A stretch of DNA of 64,000 bases, taken from positions 22,553 to 86,552 of the forward strand of contig CAJUMQ010000008.1 in assembly GCA_910587035.1 (NCBI GenBank). The letters are read 5' to 3'. The position numbers were made by a program, and so were the translations under genes. This DNA is from an uncultured Desulfovibrio sp. (lineage in GTDB: Bacteria > Desulfobacterota > Desulfovibrionia > Desulfovibrionales > Desulfovibrionaceae). Within the stretch, counting starts at the first letter, position 1, and every line of letters starts with the position of its first letter. The notes under the pieces were generated by a model. The model saw nothing but the letters and a program-made list of their open reading frames with translations, made no database searches and was not told the origin of the DNA. Positions 16,433-25,822 of the stretch are shown here, piece by piece.

Positions 16433-17728
16433 TTATCCTTCCTGGCGCATCCGGGCTCTCTTTCTTTGGACAGCCAGGCGCAAACCATCAAGAATAATAC
16501 ACAGGCCGCAGGTGGCCACGGTGATGGCCCCGGTAAAGAACACACCCACATAGCCAAAGCCTTCCGCAATGACAATGCCACCGAGAATTGGCGCAAGCAT
16601 GCCGCTGGCATCAAAGGCCGCCATCATGACATTTGAATTGATGGAGCGTGTTTCCGGCGCGGAACGGTCATACACTGCCGCTGCAAGCATGGGGTAGAGC
16701 AGCCCCAGGCCCAGTCCGTAAATGCATGCCAGTGGTATGAACATCCAGTCCGGCGCCAGCGCAAACCCAAGCATTGTGGCCGCCAGCACCACCGCGCAGA
16801 CTATGATTACGGTATGGCGGGGGAGTGTATCCATATGGTGGCTGCCAAATACCCGCACAAGTATAATGGTGATGCTATAGGTCGAGAAAAAGGATGCCGG
16901 ATGCTCCCCTGTGATGGTGCATAACCCTTTCATGAAAAATATGGCCAGCACTGTTGTCATGCTAAAAAACAGGCAGGCGAGAAAGACAAAGGCCAGCCCC
17001 GAATGGGTAATGGAGTGGATGAGCTGCTTGCGGGATATGCCTTCTGCCTGCCTGGTGGACATTTCCGGCTGGCGCAGGCGCTTTGCCAGGAGCAGAAGCA
17101 TGATGAATGATGGCAGCCCAAGCCAGGCCATGGTGCCGAAAAGCTGGGCCTCCCCCCCTACCAGGGGCAGAATTTTTTCGGACATTGCCGGGATTATGGA
17201 ATAGGGCAGCAGCATTGTCAGTGAAAACAGGGCGAATCCCCTGGCACTCTGGCCAGGAGGAATGCACTGCACCAGTACGCCGATGGTGCATGCCGAATAG
17301 ATGGCCAGGGCAATGCCCTGCACAATGCGTAGCGCGAGAATGCTGGGGATGGCCATGCCCGGATGCACAAAAGGATAGGCGATCATGACCCCCGTGCATA
17401 CAGCAAGGGATAAGAGCATGGGCCAGAATTTGCCATGCCTGAGCATCACCACGCTTGTGAGTGGCCGGAAGAGCAGGATCATGGCAAAAAGTGATGATAG
17501 CAATATGCCGCGCCATGCCGGCGGAATACCGAGACCCTGCATCCACTGCTCAAAGCAGTAGTATACGGCAATGAAGCTGTTGCTGCACATTGCCATGAGA
17601 AACAGCAGAATAAAATCGCGGGACAGCAGCTTCTGTGGCGGTTCCTGCGGGTTGTCCCAGCGCTTTGGCGGTTTTTGCGGTCCAACAAAACGGATTGACC
17701 CAAAAAGACTGACCAGGGCATTGACCAT
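16433..17728 (-). CDS. Major facilitator superfamily transporter
   Basis: This 431-residue membrane protein has about twelve hydrophobic helices and the layout of an MFS carrier. It has no recognisable full motif A, but has a helix-2/3 loop region (LLFRPLTSVVMLRHGKFWPM) typical of the superfamily, and a central loop of about 30 residues (KRLRQPEMSTRQAEGISRKQ). The substrate cannot be deduced; neighbours include a VIT-type metal transporter on the same transcript. The start ATG at 17728 lies ten bases after a 7-bp inverted repeat that could be an operator. A weak Shine-Dalgarno (GAGG) is farther upstream than usual. Confidence 0.8.
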   Translation of the reverse strand: MVNALVSLFGSIRFVGPQKPPKRWDNPQEPPQKLLSRDFILLFLMAMCSNSFIAVYYCFEQWMQGLGIPPAWRGILLSSLFAMILLFRPLTSVVMLRHGKFWPMLLSLAVCTGVMIAYPFVHPGMAIPSILALRIVQGIALAIYSACTIGVLVQCIPPGQSARGFALFSLTMLLPYSIIPAMSEKILPLVGGEAQLFGTMAWLGLPSFIMLLLLAKRLRQPEMSTRQAEGISRKQLIHSITHSGLAFVFLACLFFSMTTVLAIFFMKGLCTITGEHPASFFSTYSITIILVRVFGSHHMDTLPRHTVIIVCAVVLAATMLGFALAPDWMFIPLACIYGLGLGLLYPMLAAAVYDRSAPETRSINSNVMMAAFDASGMLAPILGGIVIAEGFGYVGVFFTGAITVATCGLCIILDGLRLAVQRKRARMRQEG

Positions 17729-17737
17729 ATTTTATAT

Positions 17738-17758
17738 TTTAACCTCAATATGGTTAAA
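17738..17758. promoter_or_regulatory. Inverted repeat (possible operator) before the MFS gene
   Basis: TTTAACC (17738-17744) and GGTTAAA (17752-17758) form a perfect 7-bp inverted repeat with a 7-base spacer, centred 20 bases before the MFS start codon. It is the size of a dimeric repressor site; no regulator gene is adjacent. Confidence 0.4.
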
Positions 17759-17802
17759 CAGGATTGGGCATGATCCGCTGCCGCAAAGAAGGAAGGCCCG
17801 GA

Positions 17803-17945
17803 CTAGTGAGATGTCATGTTTTTACTGCCGTAAAAACATGAAGATCGCAAAGCAAAAAACGTGGTTTTTGCTTTGCTCACGCCGCCGCTGGCGGCGCGCA
17901 ATCCCTAATCGGGATTGCGACTATTGTCGCTTGACGCGACACTAG
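17803..17945. repeat. Five-hairpin repeat family 1, copy 2 (after purD)
   Basis: The best-preserved copy, 143 bp, bounded by CTAGTG (17803-17808) and CACTAG (17940-17945), a perfect 6-bp terminal inverted repeat. Inside are five consecutive hairpins: ATGTTTTTAC/GTAAAAACAT, GCAAAGCAAAAA/TTTTTGCTTTGC, GCCGCC/GGCGGC, CGCAATCCC/GGGATTGCG and TGTCGC/GCGACA. The right end contains the purD stop codon (TAG on the minus strand, 17944-17942). Confidence 0.85.
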
Positions 17946-19225
17946 CTATTTTGAAGGCGCTTTAGTCCCTTGTCGCCTATGTCGGTGCGGTAGCGGCTGC
18001 CTGGCATGTCGATCTTTTCCGCGGCTTCATAGGCCAGTCTCTTGGCCTGCGCGAGATCGTCGCCAAGGGCGGTTACACAGAGCACGCGGCCGCCTGTGGA
18101 GAAAAGCCTGCCATCACGGCTGGCGGTTCCGGCCTGGAAAACGCGCACTCCTGATTTCGCATGGGCTTTTTCGATGCCGTCAATGGGCAGATTTTTTTCA
18201 TAGGAGCCGGGGTAGCCGGCAGCGGCAACAACCACCCCCAGAGCCGATTTGGGGCTGAAGGCAAGCTTTTGTTTGGCAAGGCTGCCACTTGCGCCAGCCT
18301 GCATGAGAGCGGCAAGGTCATTATTAAGCCGCATAAGCAATGGCTGGCATTCTGGATCGCCAAAGCGCACATTATACTCAAGCACCTTTGGTCCATCGGC
18401 TGTGAGCATCAGGCCTGCATAGAGAATGCCGCGGAAGGGATGACCCTGCCTGGCAAGCTCCGCAAGCACCGGCCGGATGACAATGGAGGTCATCTCCTCA
18501 AGTTTTGAATCCGGTAAAAGCGGGGCCGGACTGTATGCGCCCATGCCGCCTGTGTTGGGTCCTGTATCTTTGTCAAAAGCGGCCTTGTGATCCTGCGCGG
18601 AGGAAAGGGGCAGCGCTGTTTCGCCATCGCAGAGGCACAGCAGGGAGACCTCCTCTCCCATGAGCTTCTCTTCCAGCACAATTGTGCTGCCTGCGTCGCC
18701 AAAACGGTTTTCGGCAAGCATTTCCCTGATGGCGGCTTCAGCTTCTGGCAGGGTGTCGGCCACCACCACCCCTTTGCCGGCTGCCAGGCCATCGGCCTTG
18801 ACCACCAGTGGCGCTCCCCAAGCCCGTGCGCAGGCCAGGGCTTCCTCCACATCGGTGAAAACCAGGCTTTTGGCTGTGGGCACACCGGCTTTGGCCATGA
18901 TCTCCTTGGCAAAGCTTTTGCTGCCTTCCAGCCTTGCGCAAAAGGCATCCGGGCCAAAGCAGGCTATTCCAGCCTCGCCCATGGCATCGCAAACACCCAG
19001 CACCAAAGGGAGCTCCGGGCCAGGAACAACAAGATCAATGTTGTTTTCGCGCGCAAACTTTACAAGAGCGGGAATATCGCCGGCATCAATATCAATATTC
19101 TTTGCGGAAGATGCTGTGCCGCCATTGCCTGGGGCGACAAAAATCTCGCTAACCAGTGGGCTTTGGGACAATTTCCAGACCAGGGCGTCTTCACGGCCGC
19201 CAGACCCTATCACAAGTATGCGCAC
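17942..19225 (-). CDS. purD: Phosphoribosylamine-glycine ligase (GAR synthetase)
   Basis: PurD joins glycine to phosphoribosylamine with ATP, the second step of purine synthesis. The 427-residue protein is a complete ATP-grasp enzyme. It has N-terminal VIGSGGREDALVWKLSQS, then PELPLVLGVCDAMGEAGI, the nucleotide-binding VVKADGLAAGKGVVVADTL, NTGGMGAYSPAPLL and YNVRFGDPECQPLLMRL. Its last codons (LKRLQNS) and TAG stop run into the terminal inverted repeat of a hairpin element, so the element may have supplied the current stop. It lies 41 bases after the secreted FG-GAP protein gene on the same strand. Confidence 0.97.
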   Translation of the reverse strand: MRILVIGSGGREDALVWKLSQSPLVSEIFVAPGNGGTASSAKNIDIDAGDIPALVKFARENNIDLVVPGPELPLVLGVCDAMGEAGIACFGPDAFCARLEGSKSFAKEIMAKAGVPTAKSLVFTDVEEALACARAWGAPLVVKADGLAAGKGVVVADTLPEAEAAIREMLAENRFGDAGSTIVLEEKLMGEEVSLLCLCDGETALPLSSAQDHKAAFDKDTGPNTGGMGAYSPAPLLPDSKLEEMTSIVIRPVLAELARQGHPFRGILYAGLMLTADGPKVLEYNVRFGDPECQPLLMRLNNDLAALMQAGASGSLAKQKLAFSPKSALGVVVAAAGYPGSYEKNLPIDGIEKAHAKSGVRVFQAGTASRDGRLFSTGGRVLCVTALGDDLAQAKRLAYEAAEKIDMPGSRYRTDIGDKGLKRLQNS

Positions 19226-19266
19226 AACATCTCCCGTTGCTGTTTATGTGGTTTGATGGATGGCCA

Positions 19267-20946
19267 TTAGCGGCCAGGATGCACCTCAAAGTCGCTCAGA
19301 TCAGCCGGCGTGTTGGGGGTAACCTGCATCACATCCAGCGGATAGGCCGTAATCATGGACTGGCGCGCGCCAACACCAAGCTCTGGCGAGGTATTGATGC
19401 CCACAACAAGATCGAGCACGCCATCATTGTTGACGTCCGCAAGATCTATCTCGGCCACAGAGCCGCGAATGCGCCTGGTTTTCCACTTAAGGGCCATGCC
19501 AACCCCGTCCCAGTAAAGGGCATGTATTTCGCCCTGGGGGAAGAAGCGGTACCTGTCAAAAAACTGGGCAGCCGTGGAGATGGGCTTGTTCAGCAGCAGC
19601 ACATTTTCACCGGTATTGCCCAGATCGGCTGCGATCATGCGCATGGGCGAATAGTATTTGCCAGGCAGCTGGGAGACCTTGTCTATGCCCAGGCCAGGCA
19701 TTGCCTTGTAGTGATCCATGCCTGTCGCGGAGCCGGAAAAATGCTCCATTGTCGTATGGATGGGTGTATTGCTGTTGCCGGAAAAGATTTTGAGTCTTTC
19801 ATCTTCTGTCAGCATTACCAGCAAATCGCCGGATTTTGACTTGTCCGCCGGTATCCAGGCTATGTTGAATACATTGGCTCCGGATGGCAGGGATATGCGC
19901 GAGCCGAGGGTGTATTTTCCACCAGATTTGACAAGCTGGTGTACTCCCGGGGCGAAAAGCTTGATGGAATCATAGCCCTGGCCCACGAGGGTTGGCTGAA
20001 AGGTTGGAGGAATCCGCAGCACACTCGCAAAATAGGGAATGCGGGGCGAAGCCTGGCTGAACTTGTTGCCCTTGAAGGACATGAAGTAGGTATAGGGGCG
20101 GTTGCTCTCCTCCTCAAAAGTGGCGATGACCATCTCGGAGGCTCCGTCCCTGTCCAGATCCATGGCGCGCATGGAAAAATTGTTATTGGAGGCCGAGACC
20201 GTGGTCTGGCCAAGCTGTTTCAGGCGCCCTTCGCTATCCCAGAGGAATATTGTCAGCTTGTGGTCGCTGATGATGGCGATTTCGTTCTTGCCATCGCCAT
20301 TGAAGTCCGCCACAGCCATATCGACCATGTTCTCCTTTATTCTCTGGCTGCGCAATCTGGACCCATCTCCGGCGCCAGCCCCCTGATAGCGGAACTGGGG
20401 ATTGAGATATACATTCTGCTGGCCTGTTTCGTTGACTATTATATCGGAATTGGCGCCAGCCCCTCCGGCCCTGGCAGCGCCGGTAAAATTGGGGCGCCCT
20501 GCCACGGCCACGCCCATGGCCTGGCTGCCCAGGGCGGATGTGAGGCCATTGACGGTGTTGGTGAGGTTGGCGGTGGTGCCGGAGTCGGACTGGGTCCACG
20601 TCTTGCCATTTTTATCGATGCTGTGGACTTCCACGGAGCAGTCATTGCCAACGACATTGATCACGCCCCAAACGCCATAATCGGCTTTGGCAGCCTGCAT
20701 GGCCCGCCTGGCATCCTCCTGCCCGGAACCTTTGGCGCCGGCATGTTTGCCTTCCAGCACTCCAGGCCTGTTCAGGCGGCTGAGGATTGTTCCCGGCACA
20801 GCCTTGGAGAGATAATTGTAGTTTTGGGGAGCATTGACCGAAAAAGGCAGAATGACAAAACTTTTCTGGGCCGCCTGGCTGGCATTCGCGCCAAGGGCAA
20901 GCATGGCAAGACAAATGCCCATTGCCAATTTAAGGGCATATTTCAT
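19267..20946 (-). CDS. Secreted FG-GAP / VCBS repeat protein
   Basis: A 559-residue exported protein. The start ATG at 20946 has AGGAG nearby and opens a clear signal peptide (MKYALKLAMGICLAMLALGA, cleaved near SQA). An N-terminal domain of about 110 residues contains FVILPFSVNAPQNYNYLSK and a YGVWGVINVVGNDC segment, resembling a periplasmic nucleoprotein-like or TolB-N-like fold. It is followed by beta-propeller type FG-GAP repeats with Ca-binding loops, e.g. VADFNGDGKNEIAI, DLDRDGASEMVI and DVNNDGVLDLVV. Such propellers sit in surface or periplasmic proteins. Function unknown. Its placement between carA and purD looks conserved-operon-like but may be chance. Confidence 0.75.
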   Translation of the reverse strand: MKYALKLAMGICLAMLALGANASQAAQKSFVILPFSVNAPQNYNYLSKAVPGTILSRLNRPGVLEGKHAGAKGSGQEDARRAMQAAKADYGVWGVINVVGNDCSVEVHSIDKNGKTWTQSDSGTTANLTNTVNGLTSALGSQAMGVAVAGRPNFTGAARAGGAGANSDIIVNETGQQNVYLNPQFRYQGAGAGDGSRLRSQRIKENMVDMAVADFNGDGKNEIAIISDHKLTIFLWDSEGRLKQLGQTTVSASNNNFSMRAMDLDRDGASEMVIATFEEESNRPYTYFMSFKGNKFSQASPRIPYFASVLRIPPTFQPTLVGQGYDSIKLFAPGVHQLVKSGGKYTLGSRISLPSGANVFNIAWIPADKSKSGDLLVMLTEDERLKIFSGNSNTPIHTTMEHFSGSATGMDHYKAMPGLGIDKVSQLPGKYYSPMRMIAADLGNTGENVLLLNKPISTAAQFFDRYRFFPQGEIHALYWDGVGMALKWKTRRIRGSVAEIDLADVNNDGVLDLVVGINTSPELGVGARQSMITAYPLDVMQVTPNTPADLSDFEVHPGR

Positions 20947-21054
20947 CGCTATCTCCTGGGTTTTGCGCAGCAACCCGGTGGGGCGCGCCTTACGGGAGTA
21001 TATGTTTCCCACAAAAATGACGCAACAGGCCAGTCTGGACCCGCCTGAATGGCG

Positions 21055-22191
21055 CTATGCGCCAGCCCCCACAGCCTGGCCAATCATTCGGTGGAAGCGC
21101 CGGAAGAGATGATTGCCATCGGTAGGCCCGGCTGCGGCTTCCGGATGATATTGCAAACTCATGATGGGTTTGTTCTTGTGGCGCAAGCCCTCAAGTGTGC
21201 CATCATTAAGATTTACATGTGTAGCTTCAACATCCGCGACGCCATCGAGAATCACATGAAAACCATGATTCTGGGAGGATATTTCTATTTTGCCTGTGGT
21301 GAGATCGCGTACTGGATGATTGCAGCCATGGTGGCCGAATTTCAGTTTTTCCGTCCTCGCGCCAAGGGCATGCCCTATAAGCTGGTGGCCAAGACATATG
21401 CCAACCACCGGAAAATCGTCACAGAGCCTTTTGACTATGGCGATCTCATCGGTCAGGGTGGCTGGATCGCCAGGACCGTTGGATAAAAAGACGGCCCTTG
21501 CGCCAGTGGCCCTGGCAGCCTCCGGGCTGAAGTCCGGGGGCACGCAGAGTGTCTCGAAGCCGGCCGCCTTGAGGTGCCTGAGAATATTCCACTTTATGCC
21601 ATAATCATATACCAGCAGGGGCAGCCCCGTGCCCTGCCAGGCATGGGAGCCATCCCCGGCCAGATCCGCCTCCACAGGTCCGGTTCCATTCCAGGCCCAG
21701 GGTTTGCGGCAGGCTACCTTGGGGACAAGCCTGTTACCCTTCATGGCCGGCAGCTCCATTGCCCTGCGCCGCAGGTCATCCGCATCGCAGCAGTCTGTGG
21801 ATATGAAACCGCGCATGGCTCCGTGCATTCTGAGATGGCGGGTGAGCGCGCGCGTGTCCAGGCCCTCGATGCAGGGAGTTCCATATTTGTTCAGAAAATC
21901 CGGAAGACTCATTTCCGAACGCCAGTTTGATGGAATGCGGCAGCACTCCTTGACAAGCAGGGCGCCGGCATGGATTGCCGCGGATTCCATATCCTCATGG
22001 TTTATGCCATAGTTGCCAACCAGAGGCCATGTCATGCATACAAGCTGCCCTTCATAGGACGGATCGGTCAGAACTTCCTGGTAGCCTGTCATGGCAGTGG
22101 TGAAAATCACCTCGCCGCCTTTCTGCACAGGACCGGTTACGGATTCCCCATGCAGGGTGAAACCGTCTTCAAGGGTAAGGGTGGCTTTCAT
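21055..22191 (-). CDS. carA: Carbamoyl-phosphate synthase small subunit
   Basis: CarA releases ammonia from glutamine for carbamoyl-phosphate synthesis (arginine and pyrimidines). The 378-residue protein has the N-terminal domain starting ATLTLEDGFTLHGESV, with EVLTDPSYEGQLVCMTWPLV, and a class I glutamine amidotransferase domain. The nucleophile is in VVGICLGHQLIGHALGA, and the catalytic His/Glu are in SLQYHPEAAAGP. It is downstream of carB, reversing the common carA-carB order, with a truncated hairpin repeat in the 158-base gap between them. Confidence 0.97.
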   Translation of the reverse strand: MKATLTLEDGFTLHGESVTGPVQKGGEVIFTTAMTGYQEVLTDPSYEGQLVCMTWPLVGNYGINHEDMESAAIHAGALLVKECCRIPSNWRSEMSLPDFLNKYGTPCIEGLDTRALTRHLRMHGAMRGFISTDCCDADDLRRRAMELPAMKGNRLVPKVACRKPWAWNGTGPVEADLAGDGSHAWQGTGLPLLVYDYGIKWNILRHLKAAGFETLCVPPDFSPEAARATGARAVFLSNGPGDPATLTDEIAIVKRLCDDFPVVGICLGHQLIGHALGARTEKLKFGHHGCNHPVRDLTTGKIEISSQNHGFHVILDGVADVEATHVNLNDGTLEGLRHKNKPIMSLQYHPEAAAGPTDGNHLFRRFHRMIGQAVGAGA

Positions 22192-22200
22192 TGACTCCCC

Positions 22201-22290
22201 CTAATGGGATGTCATGTTTTTTACTGTCGTAAAAACATGAAAATAGCAAAGCAAAAAACGTGGTTTTGGCTCATTCCCGGCGCTTTTCAC
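22201..22290. repeat. Repeat family 1, copy 3 (carB-carA gap, truncated)
   Basis: Only the first part of the element is preserved. It starts CTAATG (CTAGTG in copies 2 and 4), hairpin 1 is present with one extra T, and a decayed hairpin 2 (AGCAAAGCAAAAAACGTGG followed by TTTTGGCT) follows. Hairpins 3-5 are not recognisable. It begins 10 bases upstream of the carA start codon, so it forms part of the carA leader on the carB-carA transcript. Confidence 0.65.
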
Positions 22291-22349
22291 GCCATGACGG
22301 ACTGCTGTCCGGCACCAAAGCCATTTTATAATCAATAATGAAAGGACCT

Positions 22350-25300
22350 TTAAAGCGGCGCGCTCTCCCGCGCATAGTATTCCTGGAGGCTCTCCACATG
22401 ATCCGTGCCCCGGCCCGAGCCAATGGCCGTGGCGGTAGCTTTGGCTGCTGCTATTGTTGTGCAGTAGGGGACGCGATAGGCAAGGGCCGCTCGCCTTATT
22501 GCCCGGGAATCCCTGGCTGTATTTTTGCCCGATGCCGTATTGATGACCAGGCCCACCTTATTGTTGACAAGCAGGTCAACAATATTGGGGCGCCCCTCGT
22601 AAACCTTGCGCACAGTCTCCACCTTGAGGCCCCTGTCCCGAAGGATTTTTGCGGTTCCGCTGGTGGCGAGCAGCTCAAAACCAAGGTTGGCAAACATTTC
22701 GCCCACCTCGGCAACATAGGGCTTGTCGCGCTCATTGACAGAAAGAAAAATCTTGCCGCTGCGAGGCAGCTTCTGGCCGGCCGCCAGTTGGCTTTTGAGA
22801 AAGGCCTCGGCAAAATCGGCTCCCATGCCCATGACTTCACCTGTGGAATGCATCTCCGGCCCGAGAATGATGTCCACACCGGGGAAACGCTGAAATGGCA
22901 TCACTGCCTCTTTTACGCATGTGAAGCCGCCCTTGCGTATTTTCCAGGGATCCAGCTCGTCAAGTGTTTTGCCCAGCATGACCTGGGTGGCCAGATAGGG
23001 CAGCGGTACTCCTGTGGCCTTTGATACAAAAGGCGCGGTACGGGAGGCCCTGGGGTTCACTTCGAGGATGTATATGTCCTCACCCTTTATTGCAAACTGG
23101 ATGTTCATCAGGCCAACAACCTTGAGCTCGGTCGCCAGAGCCTCCGTCTGCGCGGCTATGCGGGCCACATGGTCGTAAGATAGGGAGAAGGAGGGCAGCA
23201 CACAGGCGGAATCGCCAGAATGGATGCCGGCCTCTTCAATATGCTCCATGATTCCTGCTATATAGACTTCCTGGCCATCGGAGAGGGCATCAACATCCAC
23301 TTCTATGGCATGCTCGAGAAACTTGTCTATGAGGATGGGATGCTCCGGCTTTTCGGGCACCTGCTCGCGAAAATATTCCCTTAACTCGCTTTCGTCATAA
23401 ACCACAGCCATGGCCCTGCCGCCCAGCACATAGCTTGGACGCACAACAACTGGATAGGTGATGCGCCTGGCAACCTCCAGAGCCTCCTCCAGATCCATGG
23501 CGGTGCCGTTTGGCGGCTGCAAAAAGCCCAGCTTGTTGATCAGCGCCTGAAACCGCTCGCGATCCTCCGCCCTGTCAATGGCATCCGGAGATGTGCCAAG
23601 GATGGGAACCCCGGCGCGCATGAGGGGCACTGCCAGATTCAGCGGCGTCTGGCCGCCAAACTGGACAATCACGCCCTCCGGCCTTTCCTTTTCCACTATG
23701 TTCATGACATCCTCAAAGGTCAGCGGCTCAAAATACAGTCTGTCGGATGTGTCATAATCTGTGGAAACAGTCTCCGGATTGGAATTGACCATAATTGCCA
23801 TTATGCCCGCATCGCGCAGGGCAAAGCTGGCATGGCAGCAGCAATAGTCAAATTCAATGCCCTGGCCAATTCTGTTGGGGCCGCCACCTAGAATAAGCAC
23901 CTTGCGGCAGTCACTGACGGGCATTTCATCGCCGGTCTCGTATGTGGAATAATAATAGGGCGTATAGGCCTCAAACTCCGCCGCGCATGTATCAACAAGA
24001 TAATAGGTTGGGGAAATGCCAAGTGCGTGGCGCAGTCGGGCAATGTCCGCTTCGGGCCTTTTCCACATTTCCGCAAGCTGGCGGTCGGAAAAGCCGTATT
24101 CCTTTGCCTTGCGCAAAATATCGGCCAGGCGGGGGTTTGCCGGAGTCATGTCGTTGCCTATGCCAAAATCGCGGATTTCGCCCTCCATCCTGGTGATTTG
24201 CGCCAGCTGCCGTATGAACCAGGGATCGATGCCGGTGGCTGCAAAAATCTCATCCTCACCGATGCCGGCGAGTATGGCCTGGCGCAGATAGAAAATTCTT
24301 TTGGAGTTGGGAACGCGCAGCTTTTCCATGATCTCGTCGCGGGGAGGCAGCTCGGCCCGGAAATTCCAGCCCAGCCCAGGGGCGCCGGTTTCCATGGAGC
24401 GAAGTCCCTTTTGCAGAGCCTCGCGAAATGTGCGGCCAATGCTCATGGCCTCGCCGACGCTTTTCATCGATGTGGTCAGCTCATCTTTGGCGCCGGGAAA
24501 TTTTTCAAAGGTAAAGCGGGGCACCTTGAGCACCACATAGTCGATTGCGGGCTCGAAGCTGGCGACCGTTTCGCGGGTGATGTCATTTTTCAGCTCGTCC
24601 AGAGTGTAGCCCACGGCCAGCTTGGCGGCTATCTTGGCAATGGGGAAGCCCGTGGCCTTGCTGGCGAGGGCAGAGGAGCGTGAGACGCGGGGGTTCATTT
24701 CAATGACGACCATCTCGCCATCGGCGGGATTGATGCCAAACTGCACATTGCTGCCGCCTGTCTCCACGCCAATTTCGCGCATGATGGCAATGGAGGCGTC
24801 GCGCACCTTCTGGTATTCCTTGTCCGACAATGTTTGCACCGGGGCTACGGTGATGGAGTCCCCGGTATGCACGCCCATGGGATCAAAATTTTCTATGGAA
24901 CATACTATGACGCAGTTGTCCTTTTGATCCCGCATGACCTCCATTTCTATCTCTTTCCAGCCAAGCACGCTCTGCTCTATCATCACCTCGGAGGTGGGGC
25001 TCGCAGCCAGCCCCCGCGCGGCAACCGTCTCCAGGTCGGCGAGGTTGTAGGCCACCCCACCGCCTGTGCCGCCAAGGGTGAATGCAGGCCGCACTATGAG
25101 CGGGTATGGGAGTTCATTGCCAAGCCTGCGCACCTCGTCCATATTCCGGGCAATGCCGCTGGCAGGCATTTTCAGGCCAATGTTGTGCATTGACTTGCGG
25201 AACAGCTCCCGGCTTTCCGCCTTTTCAATTACTTCGGCCCGAGCGCCAATGATCTCCACGCCATACTCGGCCAGCACGCCGCTACGGTGCAGCTCCAGGG

Positions 25301-25595
25301 CCGCGTTCAGGGCTGTCTGGCCGCCAAGGGTGGGCAGCAGGGCATCCGGCCTTTCCTTGCGGATGATTGCGGCGATGGTGTCATGTTCGATGGGTTCCAC
25401 ATAGGTGGTGTCCGCCATGTGCGGATCCGTCATGATGGTTGCCGGATTGGAATTGACAAGCACCACCTCGTAGCCTTCCTCTTTCAGAGCCTTGATGGCC
25501 TGCGAGCCGGAGTAGTCAAATTCGCATCCCTGCCCTATAATGATGGGACCGGCGCCAATGACCATGATTTTTTTGAGATCCTCGCGTTTGGGCAT
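22350..25595 (-). CDS. carB: Carbamoyl-phosphate synthase large subunit
   Basis: The 1081-residue subunit makes carbamoyl phosphate from bicarbonate, ammonia and two ATP. Two homologous ATP-grasp halves are visible, beginning KIMVIGAGPIIIGQGCEFDY and KVLILGGGPNRIGQGIEFDY. Each carries NPRVSRSSALASKATG- or NPRASRTAPFVSKATG-type metal/ATP sites. A C-terminal MGS-like allosteric domain starts near KIFLSVNERDKPYVAEVGEM. The length is the normal one for the family. It is transcribed first, from a strong promoter at 25676-25648, with carA downstream. Confidence 0.98.
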   Translation of the reverse strand: MPKREDLKKIMVIGAGPIIIGQGCEFDYSGSQAIKALKEEGYEVVLVNSNPATIMTDPHMADTTYVEPIEHDTIAAIIRKERPDALLPTLGGQTALNAALELHRSGVLAEYGVEIIGARAEVIEKAESRELFRKSMHNIGLKMPASGIARNMDEVRRLGNELPYPLIVRPAFTLGGTGGGVAYNLADLETVAARGLAASPTSEVMIEQSVLGWKEIEMEVMRDQKDNCVIVCSIENFDPMGVHTGDSITVAPVQTLSDKEYQKVRDASIAIMREIGVETGGSNVQFGINPADGEMVVIEMNPRVSRSSALASKATGFPIAKIAAKLAVGYTLDELKNDITRETVASFEPAIDYVVLKVPRFTFEKFPGAKDELTTSMKSVGEAMSIGRTFREALQKGLRSMETGAPGLGWNFRAELPPRDEIMEKLRVPNSKRIFYLRQAILAGIGEDEIFAATGIDPWFIRQLAQITRMEGEIRDFGIGNDMTPANPRLADILRKAKEYGFSDRQLAEMWKRPEADIARLRHALGISPTYYLVDTCAAEFEAYTPYYYSTYETGDEMPVSDCRKVLILGGGPNRIGQGIEFDYCCCHASFALRDAGIMAIMVNSNPETVSTDYDTSDRLYFEPLTFEDVMNIVEKERPEGVIVQFGGQTPLNLAVPLMRAGVPILGTSPDAIDRAEDRERFQALINKLGFLQPPNGTAMDLEEALEVARRITYPVVVRPSYVLGGRAMAVVYDESELREYFREQVPEKPEHPILIDKFLEHAIEVDVDALSDGQEVYIAGIMEHIEEAGIHSGDSACVLPSFSLSYDHVARIAAQTEALATELKVVGLMNIQFAIKGEDIYILEVNPRASRTAPFVSKATGVPLPYLATQVMLGKTLDELDPWKIRKGGFTCVKEAVMPFQRFPGVDIILGPEMHSTGEVMGMGADFAEAFLKSQLAAGQKLPRSGKIFLSVNERDKPYVAEVGEMFANLGFELLATSGTAKILRDRGLKVETVRKVYEGRPNIVDLLVNNKVGLVINTASGKNTARDSRAIRRAALAYRVPYCTTIAAAKATATAIGSGRGTDHVESLQEYYARESAPL

Positions 25596-25647
25596 TCCTC
25601 AACCTCCGCATACATGCGGCCTGACCGGCCATCCTTTAAATCGAGTA

Positions 25648-25676
25648 ATCATACATTCAACAAAAATGTCGGTCAA
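25648..25676 (-). promoter_or_regulatory. Predicted sigma-70 promoter of carB-carA
   Basis: On the minus strand TTGACC (25676-25671), a 17-base spacer and TATGAT (25653-25648) lie about 53 bases before the carB ATG. Near-consensus. Confidence 0.65.
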
Positions 25677-25706
25677 TAGCCGCATTTGCAAATGCTGAAG
25701 TGCGGG

Positions 25707-25735
25707 TTGACATGGCATTGCAGAGAATTTTATAT
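25707..25735 (+). promoter_or_regulatory. Predicted sigma-70 promoter of the export operon
   Basis: TTGACA (25707-25712), a 17-base spacer and TTATAT (25730-25735; TATATA one base later) lie about 90 bases before the TolC-like gene. It is back to back with the carB promoter. Confidence 0.6.
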
Positions 25736-25822
25736 AAAGATTTTTGAATAATCTTTTACGCGTTTCCTGCTCGCGGGGAGCGCCACAATATGCGCGCCAT
25801 GCGCGCCTTTGGAGTCTGGCTG

